Shown piece by piece: positions 16,240 through 25,520 of a stretch of DNA of 64,000 nucleotides (positions are counted from its first letter, which is position 1; each line of letters begins with the position of its first letter). A program made the translations under genes and the position numbers. The notes beneath the pieces were generated by a model. The model worked only from the letters and a program-made list of their open reading frames with translations, was not told the DNA's origin and did no database searches. This DNA comes from an archaeon. GTDB lineage: Archaea > Asgardarchaeota > Thorarchaeia > Thorarchaeales > Thorarchaeaceae. The stretch covers positions 1-64,000 of the forward strand of contig JAJRWI010000069.1 in the NCBI GenBank assembly GCA_024276825.1, in the 5' to 3' direction.

Positions 16240-17310
16240 ATGGTTCGAATAGCACACATCTCGGATTCACATATTGGATGCAGTATGTTTCAACTGATAG
16301 AGAGAAAAGAGGATGTAAGAGAATGTTTCAGACAAGCCGTGAAGAAGGCGATGAAATATTCACCTGACATAATCATTCATACAGGAGATCTTTTCCATTC
16401 ACCATATCCTGATAATGAAGACACAATCTGTGTATCCAAGACCTTGAAGGAATTAAAGTCGACTAAGTTCTTTGTGGTTCCAGGTAATCATGACATTCCC
16501 TTCAATTACAGGATAGCAGCTAGTCCAATCAAGATATTGGAATCCTCAGGGCTACTTCAATCTACTGGCGATAATGATTATGCAGTCATTGAAGAAACAA
16601 TAGATGGCAAAAGCATTGAGATTCACCTCATCGCCTGGACATCTCCTTCAAGGTTTCATAGCCACATCAAGAAGATACTACCTAAAAGATCACACGCGAT
16701 TCTATTTGCCCATGCGATGCAATGCAATGATATTGATGAATTGCCCTCATGTTTTGATTACATGGGCTTTGGGCATCACCATGATTTCAGTCTGGATAAA
16801 GAGAATGGCATTGGAATACCGGGGTCAACATGTCTGGTTGACTGGAAAAAGGAGAAACGAAACAAAAAGCTAATTGTAATAGATATAGATAATGAGAGCG
16901 TTGAGTACCAGACTGAAATGCTAAATGATGTTCGTGAGTTTAAACTCATTCGTAATGTGGACATTTCAGGACTTGGTCCCGAAGAGGCAAACAACAAGAT
17001 CAAGATGAGGATAGAACAACTTTCGGTTAAGAGAGGAAAGCCAATCATAATTATTGAGGTAAGTGGCATTGTTAACCATGAAACGGAGAGTAGTATAGAC
17101 CGTGCTAACTTGCTGCAATATGGTGATCGGAGGCTAGATCCTCTTTTCTTCCATATTGAGACAAATTGGATCTGTGTGGGAACAAGAAGTGTAAAGCTTT
17201 CCAAGCCATTGGATGTACAGACATCTGTCCGTGAATATCTTGAACAGACCAATCATGATCAACAAGACCTTCTCTTGCGAGAGCTGGCATCAATATTGGA
17301 GGGGAATTAG
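16240..17310 (+). CDS. mre11: Mre11/SbcD-like DNA repair nuclease
   Basis: The nuclease subunit of the Mre11-Rad50 complex, which opens and resects DNA double-strand breaks. All metallophosphoesterase motifs are present: HISDSHIG, HTGDLF, VVPGNHDIP, LFAHAM and GFGHHHDF. These hold the two-manganese site. The start is set at ATG 16240 because GGGGAG lies just upstream and MVRIAHISDSH is the normal family beginning; the longer frame from 16192 adds unlikely residues. The 356 residues include the C-terminal capping domain and a tail that should contact Rad50. The stop TAG is directly followed by the ATG of the rad50-like gene, so the two are co-translated. Confidence 0.93.
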   Translation: MVRIAHISDSHIGCSMFQLIERKEDVRECFRQAVKKAMKYSPDIIIHTGDLFHSPYPDNEDTICVSKTLKELKSTKFFVVPGNHDIPFNYRIAASPIKILESSGLLQSTGDNDYAVIEETIDGKSIEIHLIAWTSPSRFHSHIKKILPKRSHAILFAHAMQCNDIDELPSCFDYMGFGHHHDFSLDKENGIGIPGSTCLVDWKKEKRNKKLIVIDIDNESVEYQTEMLNDVREFKLIRNVDISGLGPEEANNKIKMRIEQLSVKRGKPIIIIEVSGIVNHETESSIDRANLLQYGDRRLDPLFFHIETNWICVGTRSVKLSKPLDVQTSVREYLEQTNHDQQDLLLRELASILEGN

Positions 17311-18597
17311 ATGATCAAACGATTATATCTAAGACAGTTCAAGGTCTTTAGAAATCAAAAGTTTGCATTTCCAGAAGGTATTACAGCAATCGTGGGACCT
17401 AATGGTTCGGGAAAGACTACAATTCTTGAGGCCATTGAGTTTGCATTATTCAGACAAGTTTCTAGGAAGGAAAAAACTGTAAAGAGGATGGAGGACCTTA
17501 TCGAGCACAATAGGAAGAATGCTCATGTTGAGCTTGAGTTTATTGCGCCAACAAATCGAAAGAGATATACAGTTATCAGAAAGATTCACATTGGAAAGAC
17601 GACCGCAGAGCTATTCATCGAAGGAAACTCAGAGCCAATAGCAATCGGCCCTAAGAAAGTCGATAAACAGATTACCGAACTTCTCGGAATGGACCGACAT
17701 TCATTTTCAGCATTGATCTATGTCAGACAAGGAGAGATCGACAGCCTTACTCGATTGAATCCAAGTAAGAGAAGACTTCAGCTTTACAATATGATGGGGC
17801 TTGGGATTTATGACAAAACTGACTCAAAAATCAATGAGAGAATTAAGAGCTTGAGGAGTAATATCGGAAAGCTATTAGAAACTCGAAAGAAACTTGAAGA
17901 GATTCGAGAACATCTTCCGACACGTGAAGAAGTTAAGATGGCCATGGAAACAATAGAACTTCTAGACAAGCAGTACGGATCTAATTATGACTTGACAAGT
18001 ATCAGCGATTTACTGAGAAAGGTTATGACATCAGTGGAAGAGATTGAAGACCAACTAGCATCTTCAACATTGAATGAGAATTTACAGGAATTTCAGGGTG
18101 AAAAGCAACTTGCAGAGCAAATAAGAAGGATAGTTCGAACAATTCCAGAGATTGCAGAGGAGCAACTTAGACCACATATTCGCAAGGAGGCCCGAGAGAT
18201 ATTCAAGGGAATTTTTGGTGACAAGTATAGTGATCTTGACATAGATGAGAATTATGAAATATGCCTATACGATCTTCAGGGAAGGAGGGTTTCTTTAATG
18301 GCAGCGTCGGGAGGAGAGGATGTCTGTGTGAACTTTGCATTGCGGGTTGCTGTTAATACTGCCCTGCAAAGATATTCACTGGGCGGAGAACCTCCACATC
18401 TTCTGATTCTTGATGAACCTGGAGCTGGACTTGATTATCAACGAAGGCGTTGGCTGCCACAAGCCATCTCTGGTCTTGAGTCAGTCAATCAAGTGATTGT
18501 GGTGACCCATATGGATGAACTTCGAGAGTCGGCGGATCATCTCATATTATTAGAGCCCCAAGGTAAAGGAAGGCAGCCAAGAGTTGTGATTGAATGA
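17311..18597 (+). CDS. rad50: short Rad50-like ATPase without zinc hook
   Basis: The ATPase partner of Mre11, but only 428 residues against about 850-1,300 for usual Rad50. Both ATPase lobes are complete: Walker A GPNGSGKT (29-36), Q-loop YVRQGEID (Gln140), signature ASGGEDVCVNFALR (about 332), Walker B LLILDEPGAGLD (364-375) and H-loop VVTHMDE. What is missing is the long coiled coil: only about 120 residues (175-295) separate the lobes, enough for two short helices. No cysteine occurs in that stretch, so there is no CxxC zinc hook. The frame is open and the lobes are intact, so this looks like a real mini-Rad50 and not a broken gene. Confidence 0.9.
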   Translation: MIKRLYLRQFKVFRNQKFAFPEGITAIVGPNGSGKTTILEAIEFALFRQVSRKEKTVKRMEDLIEHNRKNAHVELEFIAPTNRKRYTVIRKIHIGKTTAELFIEGNSEPIAIGPKKVDKQITELLGMDRHSFSALIYVRQGEIDSLTRLNPSKRRLQLYNMMGLGIYDKTDSKINERIKSLRSNIGKLLETRKKLEEIREHLPTREEVKMAMETIELLDKQYGSNYDLTSISDLLRKVMTSVEEIEDQLASSTLNENLQEFQGEKQLAEQIRRIVRTIPEIAEEQLRPHIRKEAREIFKGIFGDKYSDLDIDENYEICLYDLQGRRVSLMAASGGEDVCVNFALRVAVNTALQRYSLGGEPPHLLILDEPGAGLDYQRRRWLPQAISGLESVNQVIVVTHMDELRESADHLILLEPQGKGRQPRVVIE

Positions 18598-18671
18598 ACT
18601 AATATATTTCTGAAAGCATTACAACACAATGTATATGTTAGAAGCAAATCTCAAAACAGTTTGAGTTAGAC

Positions 18672-19409
18672 ATGAAAATAGACAGTTCACAAGTCAAAGC
18701 AATTCTATTTGATATGCATCATACAATCACAAAAAAGCCCAACTTTAATCACTACGAAATAATTAGGAAGATTCTGATAAGCTGTGGGCATGATGTGTCA
18801 GGCATTACTGATGAGAAACTCGATATCGGAATTAAGAAAATGGATGAGTGGATATTAAGACACCAGAAAGAGAATGATGTGCACATACACTGGGGACATG
18901 ACATCACCGACTGGATTGAACCCAGCAGAGTTCTGTCGGAAGAGATTGGACTTGGCAATTTAACTGATGAACAGATTCTAGAGATTGAAAGGAAATGGAA
19001 AGAAGAGAACAAAAAGCGAGAAATTCTCGTTGAAGATGCATTTGAAACTCTTTCAGAATTGAAACAACGAGGCTACAAGCTTGGGTTGATTACAAGGAGA
19101 TATGATGATCCAACTGAATTATTGCAGGACTTCGGAATCTATAATATGTTCTCAGTTGTAGAATGGAGCGCGACCCTAGGCTTTACCAAGCCATACCCAT
19201 ATCAACTCATTATCGCGGCTTCAAAGCTAGGTCTGAATCCGATTAGGTGTGTATATGTAGGAAACTTCGTTCATTTGGATGTGGAGTCTGCTAAGCGTGC
19301 AGGAATGATTCCAGTACTCACTGTCTGGGGAAATCCAGATGAGGCGTCAAGGGCTGATAATGATACCATTGTGATAAACAGATTGAGTGAATTACTTGAT
19401 ATCTTTTGA
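18672..19409 (+). CDS. HAD-superfamily hydrolase
   Basis: A 245-residue haloacid-dehalogenase-type protein with a large helical cap (residues about 20-120) inserted after motif I. Motif I reads ILFDMHHTIT: the nucleophile Asp is present, but the usual second Asp (DxD) is His. Motif II is GLITRR, motif III is TKPYPYQ (Lys), and motif IV is YVGNFVHLDVESAKRAGM, where the first acidic residue is Asn and the second Asp is kept. It is probably a phosphatase or related hydrolase with altered acid-base chemistry; the substrate is unknown. It follows the rad50-like gene by 74 bases, and that spacing leaves room for its own promoter. Confidence 0.85.
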   Translation: MKIDSSQVKAILFDMHHTITKKPNFNHYEIIRKILISCGHDVSGITDEKLDIGIKKMDEWILRHQKENDVHIHWGHDITDWIEPSRVLSEEIGLGNLTDEQILEIERKWKEENKKREILVEDAFETLSELKQRGYKLGLITRRYDDPTELLQDFGIYNMFSVVEWSATLGFTKPYPYQLIIAASKLGLNPIRCVYVGNFVHLDVESAKRAGMIPVLTVWGNPDEASRADNDTIVINRLSELLDIF

Positions 19410-19418
19410 CGGGGTAGA

Positions 19419-20684
19419 TCAAGCTCTGCGAATCTTCTTTTCGAGACCGCGTAATCTTCTCGGATCGCCGCTTTCCTTGTATTTCTCAGCAGCCTCCTGA
19501 TATTTCAGAAGTGCCTCTCTTGATTTTCCAGATTTGGCGAGCCGATCACCCTCTTCTTCTAGCGTCTTGCCCCAGACGAAGAAACATTCACGGACCTTAT
19601 CACTGCACTTGGCTCTCTTTTTTGATTGCGTTGTAAACATGTAGAGTTGTCTTGCTTTCTTGAACTGGACAATGGCCCATTCAAACTCATGAGCTTTCAG
19701 ATGCTTTTCACCCAATGCAAAGTGCGAAGATGCCATTCCCTCATATCCCTTGTCAATCATATTCACACACTGGTCAATCAGTTTCTTGTTCTTTGCACGC
19801 TCAGCCAAGAGCTTTGCTTTTTCAAAGCATTCTATCGCAGATTCGTACTCATTATCATTCATTTTTTCTTGGCCAGCCTCAAAACGAGCCCGTGCCATTG
19901 CTTCAAATACATAAGGAGGATATGTGAAACCATCACTTGTCAATTCAGCACCACAGCTTGGGCATGTTGGAGTTTCGAGCTCGGCAAGAGGTCCCTTAAT
20001 CCTGATACGTTCTTGAGTGCCAACCACTCTATCAATGAAATCAGTGGAGGTTTCTCCACGACCTTCGGGGAAAAGGTGTTTGAAGGCATCAATGGTCACA
20101 GTTTTATCGGAAGATGGAGCTTCAGGCTTAGCCACCTCAGTATCCTCAGGTGCTACCGCTGATGGTGGCTCATCCATTTTTAATGACATGTCTTCTATTG
20201 AAGTTGAGGGTTCATCCCATGAAATGACTGCATCTCGCATTTCAACTGATGTGGGGGCATCAACAACACGAACAGGAGTCTGGAACTCCTTATCAGTGAT
20301 CACTTGCGGAGGCTCTGTCCTTCTAAAGCCCGGAACAGAGCCATCCTCGGAGTCTTCTGCGACTTGAAAGGCGCTATGGGATTGCGGAGGTGCGCTCTCA
20401 AGTTCTTCCTTTTCAGAAGCTTCAGGTGTTGATTCTATGGAAGGCGCCTCATCCAAGCTGGTGGAGTCCGAGTCTACATTTTCTGGTGATTGCCGCGATG
20501 GTGTAGATGAGGAAGTGGAGGTCTGATCATCAGATAACTCGGGTTCTGTAGATGGGCCCTCTTTCAAAATGGGTTCCGCAGGACCAGCAGTTGGTGTCAG
20601 GCGTGTGCCGCATCTAATACAGAATGTTGACCCCTTTGCTAGTCGAGCACCACAATTGGGACATGATTGACCAGACATTTTCAT
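19419..20684 (-). CDS. zinc-ribbon protein with acidic linker and TPR-like C-terminus
   Basis: The start is set at ATG 20684, just after GGTGAT; ATG 20678 is equally in frame. Residues about 3-30 form a zinc ribbon with two CxxC pairs (CPNCGARLAKGSTFCIRCG). Residues about 35-220 are disordered and rich in Glu, Ser, Pro and Thr. A single CPSCG follows near residue 245, then a TPR-like array of about 130 residues (RFEAGQEKMNDNEYESAIEC, SHFALGEKHLKAHEFEWAIV, REALLKYQEAAEKYKESGD). Such proteins are usually scaffolds for protein complexes. The second knuckle lacks its partner cysteines. It is cytosolic and is probably co-transcribed with the PAP2-like gene upstream. Confidence 0.75.
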   Translation of the reverse strand: MKMSGQSCPNCGARLAKGSTFCIRCGTRLTPTAGPAEPILKEGPSTEPELSDDQTSTSSSTPSRQSPENVDSDSTSLDEAPSIESTPEASEKEELESAPPQSHSAFQVAEDSEDGSVPGFRRTEPPQVITDKEFQTPVRVVDAPTSVEMRDAVISWDEPSTSIEDMSLKMDEPPSAVAPEDTEVAKPEAPSSDKTVTIDAFKHLFPEGRGETSTDFIDRVVGTQERIRIKGPLAELETPTCPSCGAELTSDGFTYPPYVFEAMARARFEAGQEKMNDNEYESAIECFEKAKLLAERAKNKKLIDQCVNMIDKGYEGMASSHFALGEKHLKAHEFEWAIVQFKKARQLYMFTTQSKKRAKCSDKVRECFFVWGKTLEEEGDRLAKSGKSREALLKYQEAAEKYKESGDPRRLRGLEKKIRRA

Positions 20685-20759
20685 TATCACCTTTTTCCGA
20701 CTTCTAAACGGTTGAAATTCTTTCATAAGGATTGTTTGCATGAACTTGTAGTATGATAG

Positions 20760-21377
20760 TCACCATAACGCCGCGTAAGTGAGCATTGTTATTATGACTC
20801 CAATTAATATTCCAACAAATGACTGAATAAAGGTATGCTGTTTGAGCTTAACACGTGACCATGCAACAATTATCCAGAGGATTACGAAAATTAATGCGGG
20901 GGTACCATATATGATAATCAATGCAGTGCTAGGACCACTAACACCAGCAGCATGAACAGAGACCTTTGTGGCAAAATTTGCCACCATCACTCCAGTTGTC
21001 ACTGTGAAATACGCTGCGGCTAGCACACGCATTACATCACATTGCAGAAGCCAATAGATAGCATAGACAGCAGCATAGCAAAACAGGGCCCATATAAAGA
21101 ATGGAGTCCGAAGTTCCTGTTGAGATATGTCTAGATCCACTTTTCCCCGTTTGGCCTCCAGGACTATGGGGGCAACGGGAGCTATAACCATGAATACTAG
21201 GCAGATGATTATGTTTGCGAATGGAGTGAGAACTGGCCCAAGCGCTACAGGAAAAACAAATGTGATAATAATGCCAGCATAGAGATTAATTAGTGGTGCA
21301 GGTGTTAAACGCGAAATGAGCCTAGCTATCTTAATCTGGTCTCCTTCTAGGCTTATGATTTCATCGCCATATTTCAC
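20760..21377 (-). CDS. PAP2-like membrane phosphatase family protein
   Basis: A 205-residue protein with about six hydrophobic helices. Between the fourth and sixth helices the sequence ATKVSVHAAGVSGPSTAL and later SRVKLKQHTFIQSFVG resembles the PAP2 active-site set (a His near a Ser/Gly turn, then SRxxxxxHxxxQ). The classic K-x6-RP motif is not obvious, so this is a divergent relative; such enzymes remove phosphate from lipid carriers such as dolichyl or polyprenyl phosphates, or from phosphatidic-acid-like lipids. It may instead be a non-catalytic relative. It lies just upstream of the zinc-ribbon/TPR gene on the same strand and is divergent from the roadblock gene. Confidence 0.6.
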   Translation of the reverse strand: MKYGDEIISLEGDQIKIARLISRLTPAPLINLYAGIIITFVFPVALGPVLTPFANIIICLVFMVIAPVAPIVLEAKRGKVDLDISQQELRTPFFIWALFCYAAVYAIYWLLQCDVMRVLAAAYFTVTTGVMVANFATKVSVHAAGVSGPSTALIIIYGTPALIFVILWIIVAWSRVKLKQHTFIQSFVGILIGVIITMLTYAALW

Positions 21378-21502
21378 TCAAAGCACCCATTTTTGCAATT
21401 ATACTATTAGTTGATTTTATCATGACAAACCTTTTCTTAGGTATTATCCTCATAACAAAACATACAAATTGTGAATTGACACCCCAAGGAAGTGTGTTAA
21501 AA

Positions 21503-21811
21503 ATGGCGATGCCGAAGAGAGAAGTCTTTGAACAAATAATCCAGCGTATTACTTCGCAGTTTCCAGACGTCTATGCAGCATTGTTTATCAGTCCTGAGGG
21601 ATTTCCTATAAACTCTTGGGGCGTCACCATGGAACGTGCTGAGGAGATCTCAGCATTGTTGAGTTCACTCATTGGGAAGACAAAGGATGTTATCTCACAG
21701 GTAAAGGAAGGTGGCGATCTAAAATTCATTCAGATTCAGACAAACATGGGCGGAATAAAGATCGCACCTCAGGAAGAGTTCATTCTTGTCACTCTGACGC
21801 ATAATGAATGA
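21503..21811 (+). CDS. roadblock/LC7-domain protein
   Basis: A compact, single-domain roadblock (MglB/LC7-like) protein of about 102 residues: an N-terminal helix (REVFEQIIQRITSQFP), strands with the typical ALFISPEGFPINSWG turn, a central helix (AEEISALLSSLIGKTKDVIS) and a closing strand pair (KFIQIQTN, KIAPQEEFILVTLT). Such proteins form dimers that bind small Ras-like GTPases and act as GAPs or scaffolds. ATG 21503 is preferred; the frame opens at 21422, but the extra residues are hydrophobic and not part of the domain. Multiple stand-alone roadblock proteins are usual in Asgard genomes. Confidence 0.8.
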   Translation: MAMPKREVFEQIIQRITSQFPDVYAALFISPEGFPINSWGVTMERAEEISALLSSLIGKTKDVISQVKEGGDLKFIQIQTNMGGIKIAPQEEFILVTLTHNE

Positions 21812-21818
21812 AATCCTG

Positions 21819-21839
21819 CTGAATTCAAGCGCAATTCAG
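21819..21839. promoter_or_regulatory. seven-base inverted repeat before the double ABC operon
   Basis: CTGAATT (21819-21825) and AATTCAG (21833-21839) are a perfect inverted repeat with a seven-base spacer, between the roadblock gene and the ABC genes. No T-run follows on the + strand, so an operator is likelier than a terminator. Confidence 0.25.
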
Positions 21840-21880
21840 AAAATTAAATAGATTATAGAAAATACAATTACAAGATTAAT

Positions 21881-22810
21881 TTGACAGAGATAGTGGTGAC
21901 GAAGGGGTTTTCAGTTCATTATGGAAAGATTCGTGCTGTTGACAACATAGACATAAGGGCGCCAAGAAGATCAATTGGCCTATTGGGCCCAAATGGAGCT
22001 GGTAAGACCACACTTCTTAGAGCATTGCTGGGATTTTTGAAACCAAAGAGTGGAACTGCAACAGTTCTTGGTTATGACATCTACAAGGAACTAAATGAGA
22101 TATGGGACCATGTGGGATATTCGCCCGAGTTTGCACCAAAAATACCTGACATCAGTGCGCAGAAATATGTGTCATACATTGGACAACTTGCAGGACTGAG
22201 CTCTATTGATGCCTCACAAAGAGCTTATGATTCGTTGTACTATGTAGGTCTTGGTGAAGAGAGATATCGGATGCTTGGAGAGTTCAGTCAAGGAATGATG
22301 CAAAAGGCCAAGCTTGCGGCTGCATTAGTTCATGATCCAGATCTTATTATTCTTGACGAACCAACAGATGGTCTTGACCCTGAGGGCAGAGCACAGATGC
22401 TCGAGCTGATTGAGAATCTATACAAGGATGAGGGCAAAAGCATAATCGTTTCAACACACTTGCTCTTTGATGTTCAGCGCGTGTGCGATTGGGCTTTGAT
22501 TATAGGTAATGGCAGGCTTATAGCCTCGGGAAACCTCAATCAACTGCTGAGTGACACATCAGATGTGATTAGGATTAGAGTTGCTGGCAATCTAGACACA
22601 TTACTTAATAGATTGAGAGCAAGAGGACTTGATTTCCAAGTGGACGATGAAAACAATGTTGACATCTCAAGAGTTGATAATATTGAGATGATGATACTTG
22701 ATATAATCAATTCAGAGCCATCACTGAGCATAAGGTATCTTGGGAAAAGGGAGAGAACGCTTCAGGATGTCTTTATCTCACTTGTTGAGGGAGAGAGTGA
22801 TTTAGAATGA
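21881..22810 (+). CDS. ABC transporter ATP-binding protein (first pair)
   Basis: An exporter-type ATPase of 309 residues starting at TTG 21881. Motifs: Walker A GLLGPNGAGKTT, a signature reading FSQGMMQKAKLAAAL (LSGGQ changed to FSQGM), Walker B LIILDEPTDGLDPEGRA, and an H-loop in IVSTHLLFDVQR. The C-terminal 90 residues form the regulatory extension common in this class. Its stop overlaps the next gene's ATG by four bases. It is the first of four genes (ATPase, permease, ATPase, permease) that are tightly linked, so two related exporters, or one with four different subunits, are made together. The substrate is unknown. Confidence 0.9.
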   Translation: MTEIVVTKGFSVHYGKIRAVDNIDIRAPRRSIGLLGPNGAGKTTLLRALLGFLKPKSGTATVLGYDIYKELNEIWDHVGYSPEFAPKIPDISAQKYVSYIGQLAGLSSIDASQRAYDSLYYVGLGEERYRMLGEFSQGMMQKAKLAAALVHDPDLIILDEPTDGLDPEGRAQMLELIENLYKDEGKSIIVSTHLLFDVQRVCDWALIIGNGRLIASGNLNQLLSDTSDVIRIRVAGNLDTLLNRLRARGLDFQVDDENNVDISRVDNIEMMILDIINSEPSLSIRYLGKRERTLQDVFISLVEGESDLE

Positions 22811-23781
22811 GCGAAGATGACGATGCATATGTAAGAGCGTTCAGGTTTCGCAGATTTGAAGGAAAGAGAAATGGCAGGCTCTATCGGGTGATGTCAATAG
22901 CGTGGTTCAATTTTAGGCATGCCATAGCCAAATCATGGTTCACTAAACTGATACTGATATTAATTGTCATGGGGCTGCTGATGCAAGCACTAATCATGTT
23001 CATCTCAGCACAGTTTTACACGATTTATTATCCTGAAAGTGACATTAATGTCCTATTTAGAAAATACTACGCCGAATCAATTCTCAATATGTTTTCGTTG
23101 ATAAACTTCATCTTAATAGAACCCAGTTTTTATTTCTTCGGATTGGCTACGATGATTACGGGAGGAGGTTTTTCTTACATTCTATTGATTTCACTTGTGA
23201 GTGGTGGATTGATAGCAGATGACAAGCTTCATCATTTTGATGAGGCGTACTTCTCACATGTGACCCGGTGGGAATATCTGTTTGGTAAGTTGTTATCGCT
23301 CATGCTATTCTCGTTCTTGTTGGTGATGGGCCCAGCATTGATGCAATTCTTCATTCTATCATCAAGCCTAAAGATCGATTTCGTTCAGCATCTTGGGCTT
23401 TTGGCATGGGCTTTAGGGTTCACTTTCATAGCCACATTGATCTTGAGTCTGTTGGCTTTGACAATTTCCAGTCTAACAACACGAAGAACAATTGCAACAT
23501 TGATTTTCTTCATGATGTTGATCATGTTGTCATTATTTCCAGCAATATTTAGCTCCTCATTATTCCAAGAAACACCAATCTTCTTGATTGATTTGATGCT
23601 TGTAATTGATATGTTTGGACTCATATTGCTTGGAGAAAGTCAGTTCAAGGTGAGTTTCAGGGACTTCAATCTGATCGATGGCGTTGGGATCGAATATATT
23701 GATGTCATGCTAGTAATTTACATTGTAATTTTGTTTACAATAATAGTCCTCTATCTTCAAGTAATAAGGAGGCGACAATGA
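22807..23781 (+). CDS. ABC-2-like transporter permease (first pair)
   Basis: A 324-residue membrane protein with a basic N-terminal tail (RAFRFRRFEGKRNGRLYR) and about seven hydrophobic helices; the first is near residue 47 (ILILIVMGLLMQALIMF). The cytosolic stretch GGLIADDKLHHFDEAYFSHV between helices takes the place of the ABC-2 contact segment. It pairs with the ATPase before it (four-base overlap) and is followed directly by the second ATPase gene. No signal peptide or enzymatic motif. The substrate is unknown. Confidence 0.8.
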   Translation: MSEDDDAYVRAFRFRRFEGKRNGRLYRVMSIAWFNFRHAIAKSWFTKLILILIVMGLLMQALIMFISAQFYTIYYPESDINVLFRKYYAESILNMFSLINFILIEPSFYFFGLATMITGGGFSYILLISLVSGGLIADDKLHHFDEAYFSHVTRWEYLFGKLLSLMLFSFLLVMGPALMQFFILSSSLKIDFVQHLGLLAWALGFTFIATLILSLLALTISSLTTRRTIATLIFFMMLIMLSLFPAIFSSSLFQETPIFLIDLMLVIDMFGLILLGESQFKVSFRDFNLIDGVGIEYIDVMLVIYIVILFTIIVLYLQVIRRRQ

Positions 23782-24738
23782 TTGGATATTGCAGTCCTAA
23801 ATGGTGTTTCCAAGAGATATGGAGAAGTTATTGCGCTGAGCAAATTCGATATGCGAGTAAAGCAAGGGATGATCAATGGCTTTGTTGGACCAAATGGCGC
23901 GGGAAAATCAACAACATTGCGCCTGATTACAGGACTAACACTTCCAGACAATGGTATAGTGGAATTATTCGGAGCCAGTCCTATTACAGATATTCGAAAC
24001 AGAGAGAGAGTTGGCTTTGTTTCAGAATATGATGACTTGTATTCGTGGGCCAGAGTTAGAGAATTAATGCAGTATATGTGCAGGTTGACCAGACCTCTTA
24101 GCGGGAATATCAATGATAGAATTAACAACACATTGATACGCGTTGGAATGGCAAAGTTTGCGAATCGAAAAATCTCATCATTGTCAAAAGGAATGAAGCA
24201 GAGAGTAAAGATAGGACTTGCAATTCTCCATGATCCAGAGTTTCTCATTCTCGATGAACCACTATCGGGCCTAGACCCGTTAGGACGCAGAGCCATGATG
24301 GATCTGTTTAGGGAGTTGAATAGAGAGCGAGGAGTGTCTATTCTGATATCCAGCCACATACTTGAAGAGCTTGAAGATATTGTTCAACGTATAGTACTAA
24401 TTCATCGAGGACAGACCATTGCAGAAGGGAAACCTGAGAGAATCAGAGAACTCATCTATAGCTATCCTCATGAAATAGTGTTCAAGACAATACCAGAATG
24501 TGTCAAGTCAATTCTCAGTGAGATTGTACAGATAGACGGTCTAGTGCAGAGCATCAAGATTTCATCAGAAGATTCTTTTCAAAAGGTGAGTGTGATCACA
24601 GCTAATCCCATGACATTCTATGATGAGCTTGTTAGGATTGCTGTAGAGAAAAGCTCACCCATTTATCATCTTGAAGCAATATCAGAAAGTGTGGAGAAAC
24701 TGTTTGAGTACCTGATTAAGGGAGGGCATGTCACATGA
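23782..24738 (+). CDS. ABC transporter ATP-binding protein (second pair)
   Basis: A 318-residue ATPase that starts at TTG 23782, directly after the previous stop; AGGAGG lies about ten bases upstream. An ATG four bases earlier is in another frame and is ignored. Motifs: Walker A GFVGPNGAGKST, signature LSKGMKQRVKIGLAIL, Walker B FLILDEPLSGLDPLGRRAMM and H-loop ISSHILEEL. The C-terminal extension (about 95 residues) resembles that of CcmA/NatA-like exporters. It overlaps the next permease gene by four bases. Confidence 0.9.
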   Translation: MDIAVLNGVSKRYGEVIALSKFDMRVKQGMINGFVGPNGAGKSTTLRLITGLTLPDNGIVELFGASPITDIRNRERVGFVSEYDDLYSWARVRELMQYMCRLTRPLSGNINDRINNTLIRVGMAKFANRKISSLSKGMKQRVKIGLAILHDPEFLILDEPLSGLDPLGRRAMMDLFRELNRERGVSILISSHILEELEDIVQRIVLIHRGQTIAEGKPERIRELIYSYPHEIVFKTIPECVKSILSEIVQIDGLVQSIKISSEDSFQKVSVITANPMTFYDELVRIAVEKSSPIYHLEAISESVEKLFEYLIKGGHVT

Positions 24739-25493
24739 GTATAGGTGTTAATCTAAGAGATGACATTCTTCGGGGCATAATCCTAGTTCAGATCTCTTTG
24801 GTTCAGTTGATTAAGAGCAAGAGGGGACTTGCGATAATAGTGCTTAGCCTAGTGCCATCAATTCTCGCCCCACTTGCAATTCGACCAAGTAGCACTCTTC
24901 AAGCAGAGAGACTGTTTGTAACTGCTAGTAGTGTGCTGTACATTGGTGTTATTATCCCACTCATTTGTCTCATGTTGGGAGCAACCACCGTCAATGCAGA
25001 GATCGAATCGAAGAAGATCGTGCAAGTAATGGTTCGTCCAATTCGTAGAGCTGATATTGTGTTTTGGAAATACATTGGTGTCATAATTGCCGCATTCATG
25101 ATAGCAGTCATTGATTCTGCAGTACTATATAATGCATACACTGGAAATGGCACAATTTCAATAGAATTACTTTATGATGTATGGTACTTGAGCGGAATCT
25201 GCGTTGTTGTATATAGTTCAATATTCATCTTTATTAGTTTTGCAATAAAGAAGCCTCTACTATGGGGAGTGTTCATTATACTCTTTGACCGAATTGCAGG
25301 ATTTCTCTTCTTCATGTTTTCAGGGGCCATGTCAATATACAATCACATAATAAACATCGGTTCGAATCTTGATTCATTGTTTCCAAAACTGGCGGACATC
25401 TCAACACTTGACTCAAGCATATTACTCGCAATCATTACATTATCCACATTAATTTTCTCAATCATAATGTTTCAATTTAGAGATGTATTGTGA
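24735..25493 (+). CDS. ABC-2 type transporter permease (second pair)
   Basis: A 252-residue protein with about six hydrophobic helices and the ABC-2 contact segment VNAEIESKKIVQVMVRPIRR between helices two and three, which is better conserved than in the first permease of this operon. It pairs with the ATPase that overlaps it by four bases. It is the last gene of the operon; the next gene has its own TATA box 30 bases on. The substrate is unknown. Confidence 0.82.
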   Translation: MSIGVNLRDDILRGIILVQISLVQLIKSKRGLAIIVLSLVPSILAPLAIRPSSTLQAERLFVTASSVLYIGVIIPLICLMLGATTVNAEIESKKIVQVMVRPIRRADIVFWKYIGVIIAAFMIAVIDSAVLYNAYTGNGTISIELLYDVWYLSGICVVVYSSIFIFISFAIKKPLLWGVFIILFDRIAGFLFFMFSGAMSIYNHIINIGSNLDSLFPKLADISTLDSSILLAIITLSTLIFSIIMFQFRDVL

Positions 25494-25520
25494 AAATCAC
25501 TCGGCGAACAACTAGTGTCA

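Noticed and set aside
19626..20162. 178-residue + strand ORF opposite the zinc-ribbon gene
   Set aside because: Antisense shadow of a gene with clear CxxC and TPR-like patterns on the other strand.
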